Positions 1-7,832 of a DNA stretch of 64,000 nt are shown here, piece after piece; positions within the stretch are counted from its first letter, which is position 1; every line of letters starts with the position of its first letter. Source of the DNA: CAYWNA01 sp964459305 (lineage in GTDB: Bacteria; Planctomycetota; Planctomycetia; Pirellulales; Pirellulaceae); assembly GCA_964459305.1 (NCBI GenBank), contig CAYWNA010000003.1, positions 96,951 through 160,950 on the forward strand, given 5' to 3'. Under the pieces are notes generated by a model. It was not told the origin of the DNA, ran no database searches, and saw only the letters and a list, made by a program, of their open reading frames with translations. The translations under genes and the position numbers were made by a program.

Positions 1-210
1 ACCTCATGCGAGAACTCCCATGCATCCGGTCTTGCCCGGCCAACGGTACGCATGCCCGACGCCGCCCCGAACGGAGCCGAAAAACGTTGAGCAGCCAATT
101 GCTATTGTGACACACCGGCGGCTGGAAGTGAATCCGAAGGCGTATCCGGCATGGACGCCGGATCTGTGCGGGCATGCGGTGTTGTGCGGCCCCAAACGTA
201 AGGCCGGAGA

Positions 211-489
211 TCAGTTCCAAACAACAACGCCAAACAACGTCAGCAATCCTATTACGATCAGGGTCACGCCCTGAATAACGACGCAGCCCCCTCAGACCAA
301 CAAGCTACCGATCTTGGCATACAGAAGCATCGGAATCCAACTCTCGTCGTAGTCTTTGTACTTCTTTCGCCATTCGGCAACGTCCGGCAAAGTCCGCGTG
401 CGCAGACCGATAATTCCACGGCGGACGGCCCAAACGCCAAGTGGAGTGGCGAGAAGCCCAAAAGATAGCATCAGAAGTCCAGGTAACAT
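211..489 (-). pseudogene. decayed small two-helix membrane protein with in-frame TGA
   Basis: From an ATG at 489 this frame encodes a hydrophobic N-terminus (MLPGLLMLSFGLLATPLG), a charged middle (DVAEWRKKYKDYDESW) and then a TGA at 292-294. Past that TGA the same frame continues with a second strongly hydrophobic stretch (VTLIVIGLLTLFGVVVW) and ends at TGA 211-213. The intact version would be about 92 residues with two membrane helices. A frame starting at ATG 601 (MSDKIYVVRADQDR) overlaps the 5' end and may be the original N-terminus separated by a frameshift. The family is not recognised. It could be a nonsense-mutated gene, a sequencing error, or chance hydrophobicity. Confidence 0.35.
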
Positions 490-798
490 TGATGTGCTCC
501 AAGAACCAATCGACGATTGTTGCCATAGGTAGAGTCGTGGAGTGCGAGTAATACTGAATCCGGTCCTGGTCGGCTCGCACCACATATATTTTGTCTGACA
601 TCCGTGTCGCAAAAACACGTGAGCTTTCCTAGCTTGAACCCAATATTACCGCTTTCTGAGGGTTAGAACAAGTCGTCAGCCGCCTTCGCTGAACTGCGGC
701 TCCAAATAGAGACGTGGATGCACAGTTACCTGCGTCGACCGCGCACGCCGACAGGTGTGGGGAGAGGATATGGTATGGGGCCAAGTAGCGCGCCCGAG
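490..798. other. intergenic stretch with no supported gene
   Basis: This stretch lies between the decayed membrane protein and the recombinase fragment. The only candidate is the minus-strand start at ATG 601 (MSDKIYVVRAD...), which may belong to the decayed gene in a shifted frame. I see no palindromic repeat or RNA gene here. Confidence 0.4.
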
Positions 799-1551
799 TC
801 AGTTGATCAACGCGAGGAACCGGCGGCCGATGTGCCGCTGCAGGGTTTCGTAGAACTCCGGCGATTCGATGCGCTGCCGCTGTTGTAAGGGAAGCTCGCT
901 CAAGGCTTCTTCCCACGCTTCGGTGGGCGGGACCTCCAAAGTGATCCAACCGGGACGAGTTTCTTGCACGACGACGCCCGGCAATAGGACCTGTTGCTGA
1001 TTGTTAAGGATCATCATCGTCACGTCCGCCGTCGGTACGCGAGTCGCAAGCGGCGGGCGGAGATGCATTTCCAGTCGCATGCGGCCGACCGGTGCCTTTG
1101 GCGCAGAAGAAGACGGTTCACTCTCCTTCAGCAGCAATCGATCCAATGGGCTGACAACGGGCTTGTCTTTCAGCACGGCGACCTTCGTATAGATGCGTGT
1201 CGTTTCCAACCGGACGTGACCCAGCAACTGCTGGATGAAACGAATGTCGGTATCATTTTCCAGCAGATGACAAGCAAATCCGTGGCGAAAGGAATGGGGC
1301 GTGATCCGTTTGCCAATCCCCGCCAAACGCACAGCCCGCTGGACCGCCCGTTGCGCCGTGCGAGGCGTTATGTAACGGCCCTTTCGATCCGCGGGAAACA
1401 GAAAGTCGCCGGGCTCCGCGTTCTTGGCCAGCTCGCGCAGAAGCGGCTCGAAGCTGACCGGAAGCGTGACCAACCGGTCCGTACGTCCCTTACCCTGCCA
1501 CACGTTGATCACCCGACGGTCAAAATCCAGGTCTCGCCAACACAAACGCAC
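799..1551 (-). CDS. tyrosine recombinase catalytic domain, N-terminally truncated
   Basis: This is the C-terminal catalytic domain of a phage-integrase/XerD-type tyrosine recombinase, a DNA strand-exchange enzyme. The first catalytic Arg lies in GLRVSEVV, just upstream of the GTG at 1551. The HxxR box is HSFRH, the later His is in QQLLGH, and the nucleophile Tyr is in RIYTKV. The frame stays open back to a TAG at 1690-1692 and that part reads as recombinase, but it holds no ATG or GTG start, and the N-terminal core-binding domain is missing. About 100 residues follow the Tyr, with a basic and Gln-rich tail that is unusual for XerC/D. It is probably a remnant of an integrated element. No att site or partner gene was recognised. 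Confidence 0.7.
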   Translation of the reverse strand: MRLCWRDLDFDRRVINVWQGKGRTDRLVTLPVSFEPLLRELAKNAEPGDFLFPADRKGRYITPRTAQRAVQRAVRLAGIGKRITPHSFRHGFACHLLENDTDIRFIQQLLGHVRLETTRIYTKVAVLKDKPVVSPLDRLLLKESEPSSSAPKAPVGRMRLEMHLRPPLATRVPTADVTMMILNNQQQVLLPGVVVQETRPGWITLEVPPTEAWEEALSELPLQQRQRIESPEFYETLQRHIGRRFLALIN

Positions 1552-1815
1552 GACCTCGCTAACACGTAATCCTCGACTGGTTGCCGTGGAGCATGCCTTC
1601 CGCGTGCGGGAGCGTAGGGCTTGCCACCGTTGTAGGTCGACACAGGCGGACGACTGTCTCTGGTTAATGCAGAACTCATCACGTCGCTCCTACCGAACGG
1701 GCAAGGATGCTGTACAGGATGACACAAGGTTCTAATGTACACGTGTCTGTTTGTCAACCTCTCGAGGGTGTCCGGCAGGGCTTTTGCTTCGTTCAAGCTG
1801 CACAGTTTGTAACGG

Positions 1816-1884
1816 CATCGTAACCCGAGGCGTAAGCGAGGGAGTCCTCGGGAAAGTCCCTCGCTTACGCTTCGGGTTACGATG
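1816..1884. repeat. palindromic repeat, family A (REP-like hairpin)
   Basis: The arms are 1816-1843 and 1857-1884. They are 28 bp inverted repeats with a single mismatch and a 13-nt loop, and their core is CGTAACCCGAAGCGTAAGCG. The same core palindrome recurs at 5486-5546, so this is a dispersed family and not a chance hairpin. It lies between the recombinase fragment and thrS, in a stretch of about 500 bases (1690-2185) that holds repeats and no gene. Confidence 0.85.
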
Positions 1885-1920
1885 GGACAGCCCCCGCAAA
1901 GTGAAAGAGTAAAAGGCCCT

Positions 1921-2052
1921 TGGGTGTCCTGGAATTCGACACGCGGGAATCGATGGTGTTCGGGAGGCGAGGCTCTGAGAAACGCGCGTCGGCCTCAGAG
2001 ACCCAGCTCAGCGGGAGCTTCGCCCTCCCGATTGCAGGACAACCTCAACTAT
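1921..2052. repeat. palindromic repeat, family B, degenerate copy
   Basis: Inner arms at 1961-1979 and 2008-2030 carry the family B core (CGGGAGGGCGAAGCTCC), with small deletions in the left arm. Outer flanks (GTGTCCTGGAATTC on the left, GGACAACCTCAACTAT on the right) match the flanks of the copies at 42489-42619 and 46620-46740. The element has MITE-like nested inverted repeats and no coding capacity. Confidence 0.75.
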
Positions 2053-2185
2053 TTCATTCGCTGTTGACGCGGTAGGGGCGAGACATATCATAAGGCTTCC
2101 GGTTTCTGTGAACCTGCGGTGCGGTTCGTGAATCGCTCTTGGTAACGGCGATGACGTTCCCGTATCCAACTGCAAAGGAAGCGTG

Positions 2186-4393
2186 ATGATCCAGGTGAAG
2201 CTCCCCGACGGGTCTATCAACGAATACCCCGACCAGTCCACCGCTTTGGATATTGCCGAGTCGATCGGCTCTCGTCTGGCGTCTGCGGTCGTTGCCGCGG
2301 AAGTCGACGGCCACCTCTCGGACGCCACGCAACCGCTGGCTGAACTGACGGGCGGCGCCCCCCCGATTTCGTTGCGACTGCTTACGGATAGAGATTCGGA
2401 GGCTTTGGGCGTGCTGCGTCATTCATGCGCCCATGTGATGGCACGCGCGGTCATGCGGCTGTTCCCCGGCGTGTCGCTGGCGTTTGGGCCAACCGTGGGT
2501 AACGGTTTCTACTACGACTTCGACCTGGAGCACAAAATCGGAGAGGCTGATTTTCCCAAGATCGAAGAGGAAATGGCCAAAATCATCAAGGAAGCCGAAT
2601 CCTTCGAACGGCTGAAATTGGAACGAGACAAGGCCATCGAGTTGTGCCAGGACCTTGACCAGGACTTGAAGGTCGAGCACATCACCACGGGATTGCCTGA
2701 TGAAGAATCGCTGAGTTTCTACCGACAAGGCGAGTTTCTAGATCTCTGCCGCGGGCCCCACATTCCGGATGCCGGCAGGATCAAGGCATTCAAGCTGCTG
2801 TCGGTCGCTGGGGCGTATTGGAAGGGCGATGCCAAGGGTAAACAGCTGCAACGGCTGTACGGTACCGCCTGGTTCAGCAAGAAAGCCCTTAAGCAGCACC
2901 TAGAGCAGGTCGAGGAAGCCAAGCGGCGCGACCATCGTGTCTTGGGCAAGAAACTGCGATTGTTCGTCCTCGAACCGGATTCTGTTGGCTCCGGGCTTTG
3001 CTTGTGGCTGCCCAAGGGCGCCACCGTGCGAGCTCTACTGGAAGAGTTCATCAAGAGAGAATTGTTGGCTCGTGGCTACGAACCGGTCTATTCGCCTCAC
3101 ATCGGCCGCGTAGAGATGTTCGAGACCAGTGGGCATTTTCCGTACTACCGTGAATCGCAGTTCGCACCCGTCTTCCATCACGAGGCCGGTCAGATCGTAG
3201 ACTTCTTGATCGGGAAACTGGAAGCCGACGAAGCGGAAGACAAGATCTCGGTTGAGGAGGAAGAGAAACTGATCGAAGCGGCGAAAGTACTTGGCCTCGA
3301 TGCCGACGAATGCGGGTACCGCTTGGAGGATTCACCCGACAAACGTGCCACGTGTCTCAAAGCGTGGCAAGGGCAGCAGGAGCGGTACTTGCTGAAACCG
3401 ATGAACTGCCCGCACCACGTTCAGATGTACAAGTCCCAGCCACGAAGCTATCGCGAGTTGCCGGTCCGGCTGGCCGAATTCGGCACCGTCTACCGCTACG
3501 AGCAAACCGGCGAATTGAGCGGCATGCTGCGCGTGCGTGGATTGACTCAGGACGATGCCCACATTTTCTGCACATCGGAACAAGTGGAAGAGGAATTCCG
3601 CGCAACATTGGATCTGACCAGGTTCGTGCTGGAGAGCGTAGGTCTGACTGACTACCGCGTCCACTTGTCCTTGCGCGACGCTGACAGCAGCAAATATGTT
3701 GGCAGCGACGAGAACTGGGAGCGAGCGGAAACGGCGCTGAACAAAGTGCTCGGCGAATCCGGCTTGGAGTTTGAAACGGACTTGGGCGAGGCCGCTTTCT
3801 ATGGTCCCAAGGCGGATTTTGTGGTGCGCGACTGCATTGGCCGGCAGTGGCAGTTGGGTACGGTTCAGTTGGATTACAATCTGCCTGAACGATTCGAGCT
3901 GGAGTACATCGGTTCGGACAACCAGCCGCATCGTCCCGTGATGATCCACCGCGCTCCGTTCGGATCGCTGGAGCGGTTTGTCGGCATGCTGATCGAGCAT
4001 TTCGCCGGCGCGTTTCCACTGTGGCTGGCCCCGGAACAAATCCGCGTCTTGCCATTGAGCGAGAAATCTGACGACTATGCCAAGAAGGTGGAAAGACGCT
4101 TTGCCGACGCCGGATTTCGCGTGACCACCGATTTGCGAGGCGCGAAAGTCCAAGCCAAGATCCGCGACGCCCAGCTTGAACTGATTCCGTACATGGCGGT
4201 CGTCGGGCCGCGCGAGGCCGCTGCGGATGCCGTGGCCTTACGGGACCGTATCGATGGTGATCTGGGCGCCATGCCGATCGAAGAGGCCATTTCTCGCCTG
4301 CGAGATGAGGCCGAGCAAAGGACCATTCGACAAGTGGTGAAAACCGAGTTCTCCACGTTGGAAGAGGACAGCGAGGAACAACACGAGTACTGA
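2186..4393 (+). CDS. thrS: threonyl-tRNA synthetase
   Basis: Class II cytosolic enzyme that charges tRNA-Thr. In order it has an N-terminal TGS domain (residues 1-62), the N2 editing domain with HSCAH (HxxxH) and DLCRGPH, the catalytic core, and an anticodon-binding domain (about 630-710). The zinc ligands are visible as Cys in MNCPHH, His in DDAHIF and His in MIHRAPFGS. Motif 2 is RVRGLTQDDAH. ATG 2186 is preferred over GTG 2183 because AAAGGAAG sits just upstream. At about 735 residues it is longer than the E. coli enzyme. The excess is an insertion of roughly 65 residues between the GHFPYYRESQF strand and LLKPMNCP (about residues 327-402), rich in Glu and Lys. It looks monocistronic. Confidence 0.97.
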   Translation: MIQVKLPDGSINEYPDQSTALDIAESIGSRLASAVVAAEVDGHLSDATQPLAELTGGAPPISLRLLTDRDSEALGVLRHSCAHVMARAVMRLFPGVSLAFGPTVGNGFYYDFDLEHKIGEADFPKIEEEMAKIIKEAESFERLKLERDKAIELCQDLDQDLKVEHITTGLPDEESLSFYRQGEFLDLCRGPHIPDAGRIKAFKLLSVAGAYWKGDAKGKQLQRLYGTAWFSKKALKQHLEQVEEAKRRDHRVLGKKLRLFVLEPDSVGSGLCLWLPKGATVRALLEEFIKRELLARGYEPVYSPHIGRVEMFETSGHFPYYRESQFAPVFHHEAGQIVDFLIGKLEADEAEDKISVEEEEKLIEAAKVLGLDADECGYRLEDSPDKRATCLKAWQGQQERYLLKPMNCPHHVQMYKSQPRSYRELPVRLAEFGTVYRYEQTGELSGMLRVRGLTQDDAHIFCTSEQVEEEFRATLDLTRFVLESVGLTDYRVHLSLRDADSSKYVGSDENWERAETALNKVLGESGLEFETDLGEAAFYGPKADFVVRDCIGRQWQLGTVQLDYNLPERFELEYIGSDNQPHRPVMIHRAPFGSLERFVGMLIEHFAGAFPLWLAPEQIRVLPLSEKSDDYAKKVERRFADAGFRVTTDLRGAKVQAKIRDAQLELIPYMAVVGPREAAADAVALRDRIDGDLGAMPIEEAISRLRDEAEQRTIRQVVKTEFSTLEEDSEEQHEY

Positions 4394-4493
4394 TCGGTGT
4401 GCGATGCGCGCCTGTCACCACTCGCCCGGCGCGGATCGTACCGCCGCCTCCCTGGTGCGCGAAACGCACCCAACAGGCATGTAGTCCACTGAT

Positions 4494-5438
4494 ATGACCC
4501 CGGAAGCCGCAAGTGCTTGTTCATCTGGCGAGCCGCCCGCGGGCGACGCCGAGCCATTAGGCGATAGCCCTGAACCGGCAGCCGATCCGGATGTGTCCCT
4601 GACCCAGTTGGATCGGTGGTTGGGTCCGGCAATGTTCTGGCTGTCAGTCTGTTATCTGGGACTGGTGGCGGGTCTGGCATTCTCGCTCGAAAAGGGCGTC
4701 TATCCATGGATTCTGTTGCTCCTGTTGCCGTTGTATGCAGCCGAGACGATCGCTCACATGCTGACGGATGGCAAATCCTGGTGGCGAAATGCGGTGTACT
4801 GCATTTGTCCGCCCTTTCGGATTGGCGGTCGCGATCATGTCGACGGCGGGTCCATGTGGCTGCCGCTGATCGGTTGGGCTCGCGCCGATCGGAAGCTCGA
4901 AGAACGGGTGGAAAAGGCGCTCAGTGGGCCGATGATCATGATCGCCTTGATGGTTCTGCCCGTACTGGCACTTGAGTACCATCGAAGCAAAGACATCGAG
5001 CCAAGCAGTTGGCAGATGCTGTTCCTCATCACAGCCCAAGGGGTCATTTGGTTTTCTTTTGCGCTGGAGTTCATTGTCATGTTCTCCATCGTCCCCAAGA
5101 AGCTGCAGTACTGCAAACAACATTGGATTGACATTGCGATCATCTGCCTCCCGCTGATCGCCTTCCTGCGGTTTCTGCGTGTGAGCAGAGTCCTGCGACT
5201 GCAGCAGCTCGCAAGAGCGGGTCGTGTCTACCGCCTGCGCGGTGTGACCATGCGGATGTTTCGTGCCATACTGCTGCTGGATGTCATACGCCGGTTTTTG
5301 CAGGGGAAGCCTGAGAAACGACTGGTGACGCTCCGCGAGCAACTATCCGAGAAGGAACGAGAGGTAGAAAGCATACGCCAGGAGATCGCCGAGATAGAGA
5401 TATCGTTGGCGGAGAAAACCAAGACGGAAGAACCGTAG
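4494..5438 (+). CDS. voltage-sensor-domain membrane protein without a pore, C-terminal coiled coil
   Basis: A 314-residue membrane protein. After an acidic, Pro-rich N-terminus come two hydrophobic helices (about 44-64 and 69-91), then a four-helix block resembling the S1-S4 voltage sensor of Kv-type channels. S1 is about 146-161. S2 (176-200) carries E192. S3 starts at HWIDIAII with D213. S4 has Arg at 226, 229, 232 and 235, the classic every-third-residue pattern. More Arg follow (241, 244, 247, 249). No S5-pore-S6 segment or TxGYG filter follows. The chain ends in a charged heptad-like coiled coil (about 276-310). The topology resembles voltage-gated proton channels (Hv1) or stand-alone sensors. 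Function is inferred from pattern only. It starts 100 bases after thrS. Confidence 0.6.
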   Translation: MTPEAASACSSGEPPAGDAEPLGDSPEPAADPDVSLTQLDRWLGPAMFWLSVCYLGLVAGLAFSLEKGVYPWILLLLLPLYAAETIAHMLTDGKSWWRNAVYCICPPFRIGGRDHVDGGSMWLPLIGWARADRKLEERVEKALSGPMIMIALMVLPVLALEYHRSKDIEPSSWQMLFLITAQGVIWFSFALEFIVMFSIVPKKLQYCKQHWIDIAIICLPLIAFLRFLRVSRVLRLQQLARAGRVYRLRGVTMRMFRAILLLDVIRRFLQGKPEKRLVTLREQLSEKEREVESIRQEIAEIEISLAEKTKTEEP

Positions 5439-5458
5439 TGCAAAGAGGTGCCGGTTAG

Positions 5459-5597
5459 CTAGCCCGCATTTCTCATCAGCCCATCGTAACCCGACGCGTA
5501 AGCGAGGGCTGACACACGAGTTATCCTCGCTTACGCTTCGGGTTACTACGATACACGGTGTCGCCAAATCCCTGGGCTGATGAGAAATGCGGACTAG
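5459..5597. repeat. nested palindrome: family A hairpin inside 25-bp outer inverted repeats
   Basis: Outer arms 5459-5483 and 5573-5597 are 25 bp with one mismatch (core CCGCATTTCTCATCAGCCC). Inner arms 5486-5507 and 5525-5546 are the family A palindrome (GTAACCCGA-CGTAAGCGAGG) with one mismatch. The structure therefore has two independent inverted repeats, one inside the other. An open frame starting at 5558 runs through the right arm and is an artefact of this repeat. Confidence 0.85.
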
Positions 5598-5629
5598 GCC
5601 CGATTTATGCGTCCTCTCTTGAAATCCTT

Positions 5630-7051
5630 ATGCAAGTCGGTCAATCTATGCAGTTGAGGCCTTCCGAGTGTAGGTCGCCCAGTGCCGTTCGCAGCAGCAA
5701 CCGGCGCATAACCGTGGCTCAGCCAGCCGTGACGAACGCACAAGACAGCTCCGACTCCGGCCCAATCGCTCAGCAGTTTTTCCTCTGGGCGCTGGCGACG
5801 CTGAATCTACCCATCAAACGCAGTGACGACGGCACATATTGGTTGGGCATTCCAGAAGAGTTCCGGGACCAATTTGCAGGTTCGAAAGGTCTGCGGTTCA
5901 CGTTTGATCGGTTGCCCGAAGCGGGCGCCGAAGACATCGAACGATTTTCGTTGTCCTGTCCGCTGTTCGATTGGACGATCCAGCAACTCCAGCGCACGGG
6001 CGACGTGGTGCATGCGGCCCCAGCGGGGCAACCCGTTAGCGTACGCGAACTAACCGAACGATTGTTCAGCGCCTATACCGTCGCTGGCGGCAACATACGG
6101 TTGGGCGGCTGTACGCTGGACGATCAGCCGCTGATTCGATTCACCTACCGCATCCGACCGACAGGAGATGAGACCGTCTGCTGGCTGACGCACACATACG
6201 CTGCGACGGACGGTCAGCCGGTTGACGATGATCTGCTCGCCGCTCTGCATGTCCGCGACTTGACGCCATACGAGGGCCGTCCGCCACGGATCCCGGATGC
6301 CGATAGACTCAGTTGGCTCGCAGCGGGAAGGCAACGCAAACCTGTTCTATCGGATGATGAACAGGCGGAGTTGCTTGTCGCCACCGTGGTGTGGTGCAAG
6401 TACTTCCGCTGCAAGCTCCTATTCGAGGTTGACGACGAACGGGCGGAATTGCCGTTTGACGGTTGGGCGCAGTTGTTGGTGGATGGAAAAATCGAACCGC
6501 CACAGTATCAGTGCGCGGAAACGGGACGAAAATCGTACCACGTGGCGACGACGGATGACGGTCGCGTTACGGTTCCCGAAGCGATCGCTGTATGCGAAGA
6601 GTCCGGCCGACGTGTGTTGGAGTCGGATGTGGAAACCTGTGACGCGACGGGGGGCCGGGCGTTGCCCGAATTCCTGCAACCATGTCCGGTGACGGCACAG
6701 CGAGTCGTGCGATCCGCGATGGCCAAGTGTTCCATGTGCCGGCAGGAGGTCAGTCCGAGTTGCATCACGAACGGGCGATGCCAGGCGTGCAGGACGATGA
6801 ATCCAGTCAGCCGCGACGATCCACGCATGGCGCGAGTGTTGGGAGAATACACCAAGCTCGATCAATGGTCTCGCTGGCAAATCGCGGAGACCGACACGTC
6901 GTTCATCCTCGCCGCCACATCTCTGTTCCGAAGTCTACTGCTGGTACTCGACAAGGAATCGCTGGCCACGACTCACTTGGCCGAGGCCTTCCGCTTCGGA
7001 CGTCGTTGGTCCGAAATTCCCACGGATCGCTGGCCGGAATACCTGGGCTGA
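5630..7051 (+). CDS. conserved-looking hypothetical protein with Cys-rich C-terminal region
   Basis: Soluble protein of about 473 residues; family not recognised. It has no signal peptide or membrane helix. The N-terminal half (from IAQQFFLWALATLNLP) reads as a globular alpha/beta domain. The C-terminal half holds several Cys pairs (CDATGG, CSMCRQE, CITNGRCQACR) that could bind zinc, like the treble-clef-type clusters in other planctomycete hypotheticals. The frame is open back to 5558, but that part lies in a repeat arm, so ATG 5630 (or ATG 5648) is chosen. It is followed by a convergent gene. No function is proposed. Confidence 0.75.
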   Translation: MQVGQSMQLRPSECRSPSAVRSSNRRITVAQPAVTNAQDSSDSGPIAQQFFLWALATLNLPIKRSDDGTYWLGIPEEFRDQFAGSKGLRFTFDRLPEAGAEDIERFSLSCPLFDWTIQQLQRTGDVVHAAPAGQPVSVRELTERLFSAYTVAGGNIRLGGCTLDDQPLIRFTYRIRPTGDETVCWLTHTYAATDGQPVDDDLLAALHVRDLTPYEGRPPRIPDADRLSWLAAGRQRKPVLSDDEQAELLVATVVWCKYFRCKLLFEVDDERAELPFDGWAQLLVDGKIEPPQYQCAETGRKSYHVATTDDGRVTVPEAIAVCEESGRRVLESDVETCDATGGRALPEFLQPCPVTAQRVVRSAMAKCSMCRQEVSPSCITNGRCQACRTMNPVSRDDPRMARVLGEYTKLDQWSRWQIAETDTSFILAATSLFRSLLLVLDKESLATTHLAEAFRFGRRWSEIPTDRWPEYLG

Positions 7052-7142
7052 AACGGCACGACACGACGGGAACCCGGTCTACGCGGAATTCTGCACGCCT
7101 GCCCTCTTCCGGTGCAAACGGGACGGTTTCTTTCGCGGCCTC

Positions 7143-7673
7143 CTACCCCCGCCTGCCCCTGCGAAAGAGGATCGCACCAGCAGCCGAGGTGATTCCGCAG
7201 AGAGCCAATACGGAGGCCACAATCATAACCACCATGGAACGTTCGCGCGACTGCCGAGCCATGAAATGAAGCGGAGGTCGGTAGGGGCCGAGTCCATTCT
7301 CGCGGATCTGGGCCCATGTATCAAACGCCTGCCCAGGACTCAAGGCGTCGATTTCGGCTTGGGCCATTTCGGCGTCATAGACCGGCCGCTCGAACATCCC
7401 CAACTGTGTTCGATACATACCGGCAAAAATGACAACGGCCAGACCACCCCCAGCCAGGAGGAAACCGCCAACAGACGCAAGCCCCCTTCCCAAACTCCAG
7501 TCCCGGCGGGGGCCGGTCGCCGCCGCCTCTACCGCAGGCTCCAACTCACGGATGCCGCGCAGCGAGGGGGCTTCGAGGAGTTGGCCGCACTGACAGGAGA
7601 TTTGCTGGCCTGCTTGCGAGGTGTCGATCGGATGCGTTTCGCCGCATTTTTCGCAGGGAAAGAGATATTTCAT
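7143..7673 (-). CDS. zinc-ribbon membrane protein
   Basis: A 176-residue protein that begins with a CPxC-type zinc ribbon (FPCEKCGETHPI, then ISCQCGQLL), followed by a variable linker. It has two predicted membrane helices (about 66-87 and 147-168) with a loop of about 60 residues between them, and an Arg-rich C-terminus. ATG 7673 is favoured because GAGAGGA lies about 6 bases upstream. Small proteins pairing an N-terminal ribbon with two helices are common in planctomycetes, but the function is unknown. It is convergent with the preceding gene, and both are probably monocistronic. Confidence 0.75.
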   Translation of the reverse strand: MKYLFPCEKCGETHPIDTSQAGQQISCQCGQLLEAPSLRGIRELEPAVEAAATGPRRDWSLGRGLASVGGFLLAGGGLAVVIFAGMYRTQLGMFERPVYDAEMAQAEIDALSPGQAFDTWAQIRENGLGPYRPPLHFMARQSRERSMVVMIVASVLALCGITSAAGAILFRRGRRG

Positions 7674-7832
7674 CAACGTCCTCTCGTGGCGGAAGTCACA
7701 ACCTATTGCACGATCTAGTCTACAATCGTCGTTCAGATTCCGCCACCGCCGTTAGGTTGCCGCTTTGGCGCAAGAAAATCGGCTGCAGCGATCATTGACT
7801 TGCAGCCGGTAGGTTCGTTGATCAGCAGTTTT

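Noticed and set aside
292..294. UGA recoding suggested by in-frame TGA here and at 42240-42242
   Set aside because: Many clear genes in the window end at TGA with no homologous text beyond, so standard termination applies; both cases look like decay.
994..1569. 191-codon plus-strand frame
   Set aside because: Antisense to the recombinase catalytic domain; no protein-like pattern.
3332..4469. two long minus-strand frames opposite thrS
   Set aside because: Shadows of a strongly conserved thrS coding region.
5558..5629. upstream start for the hypothetical protein at 5630
   Set aside because: The extra codons translate the right arm of a palindromic repeat, which also occurs inverted at 5459.
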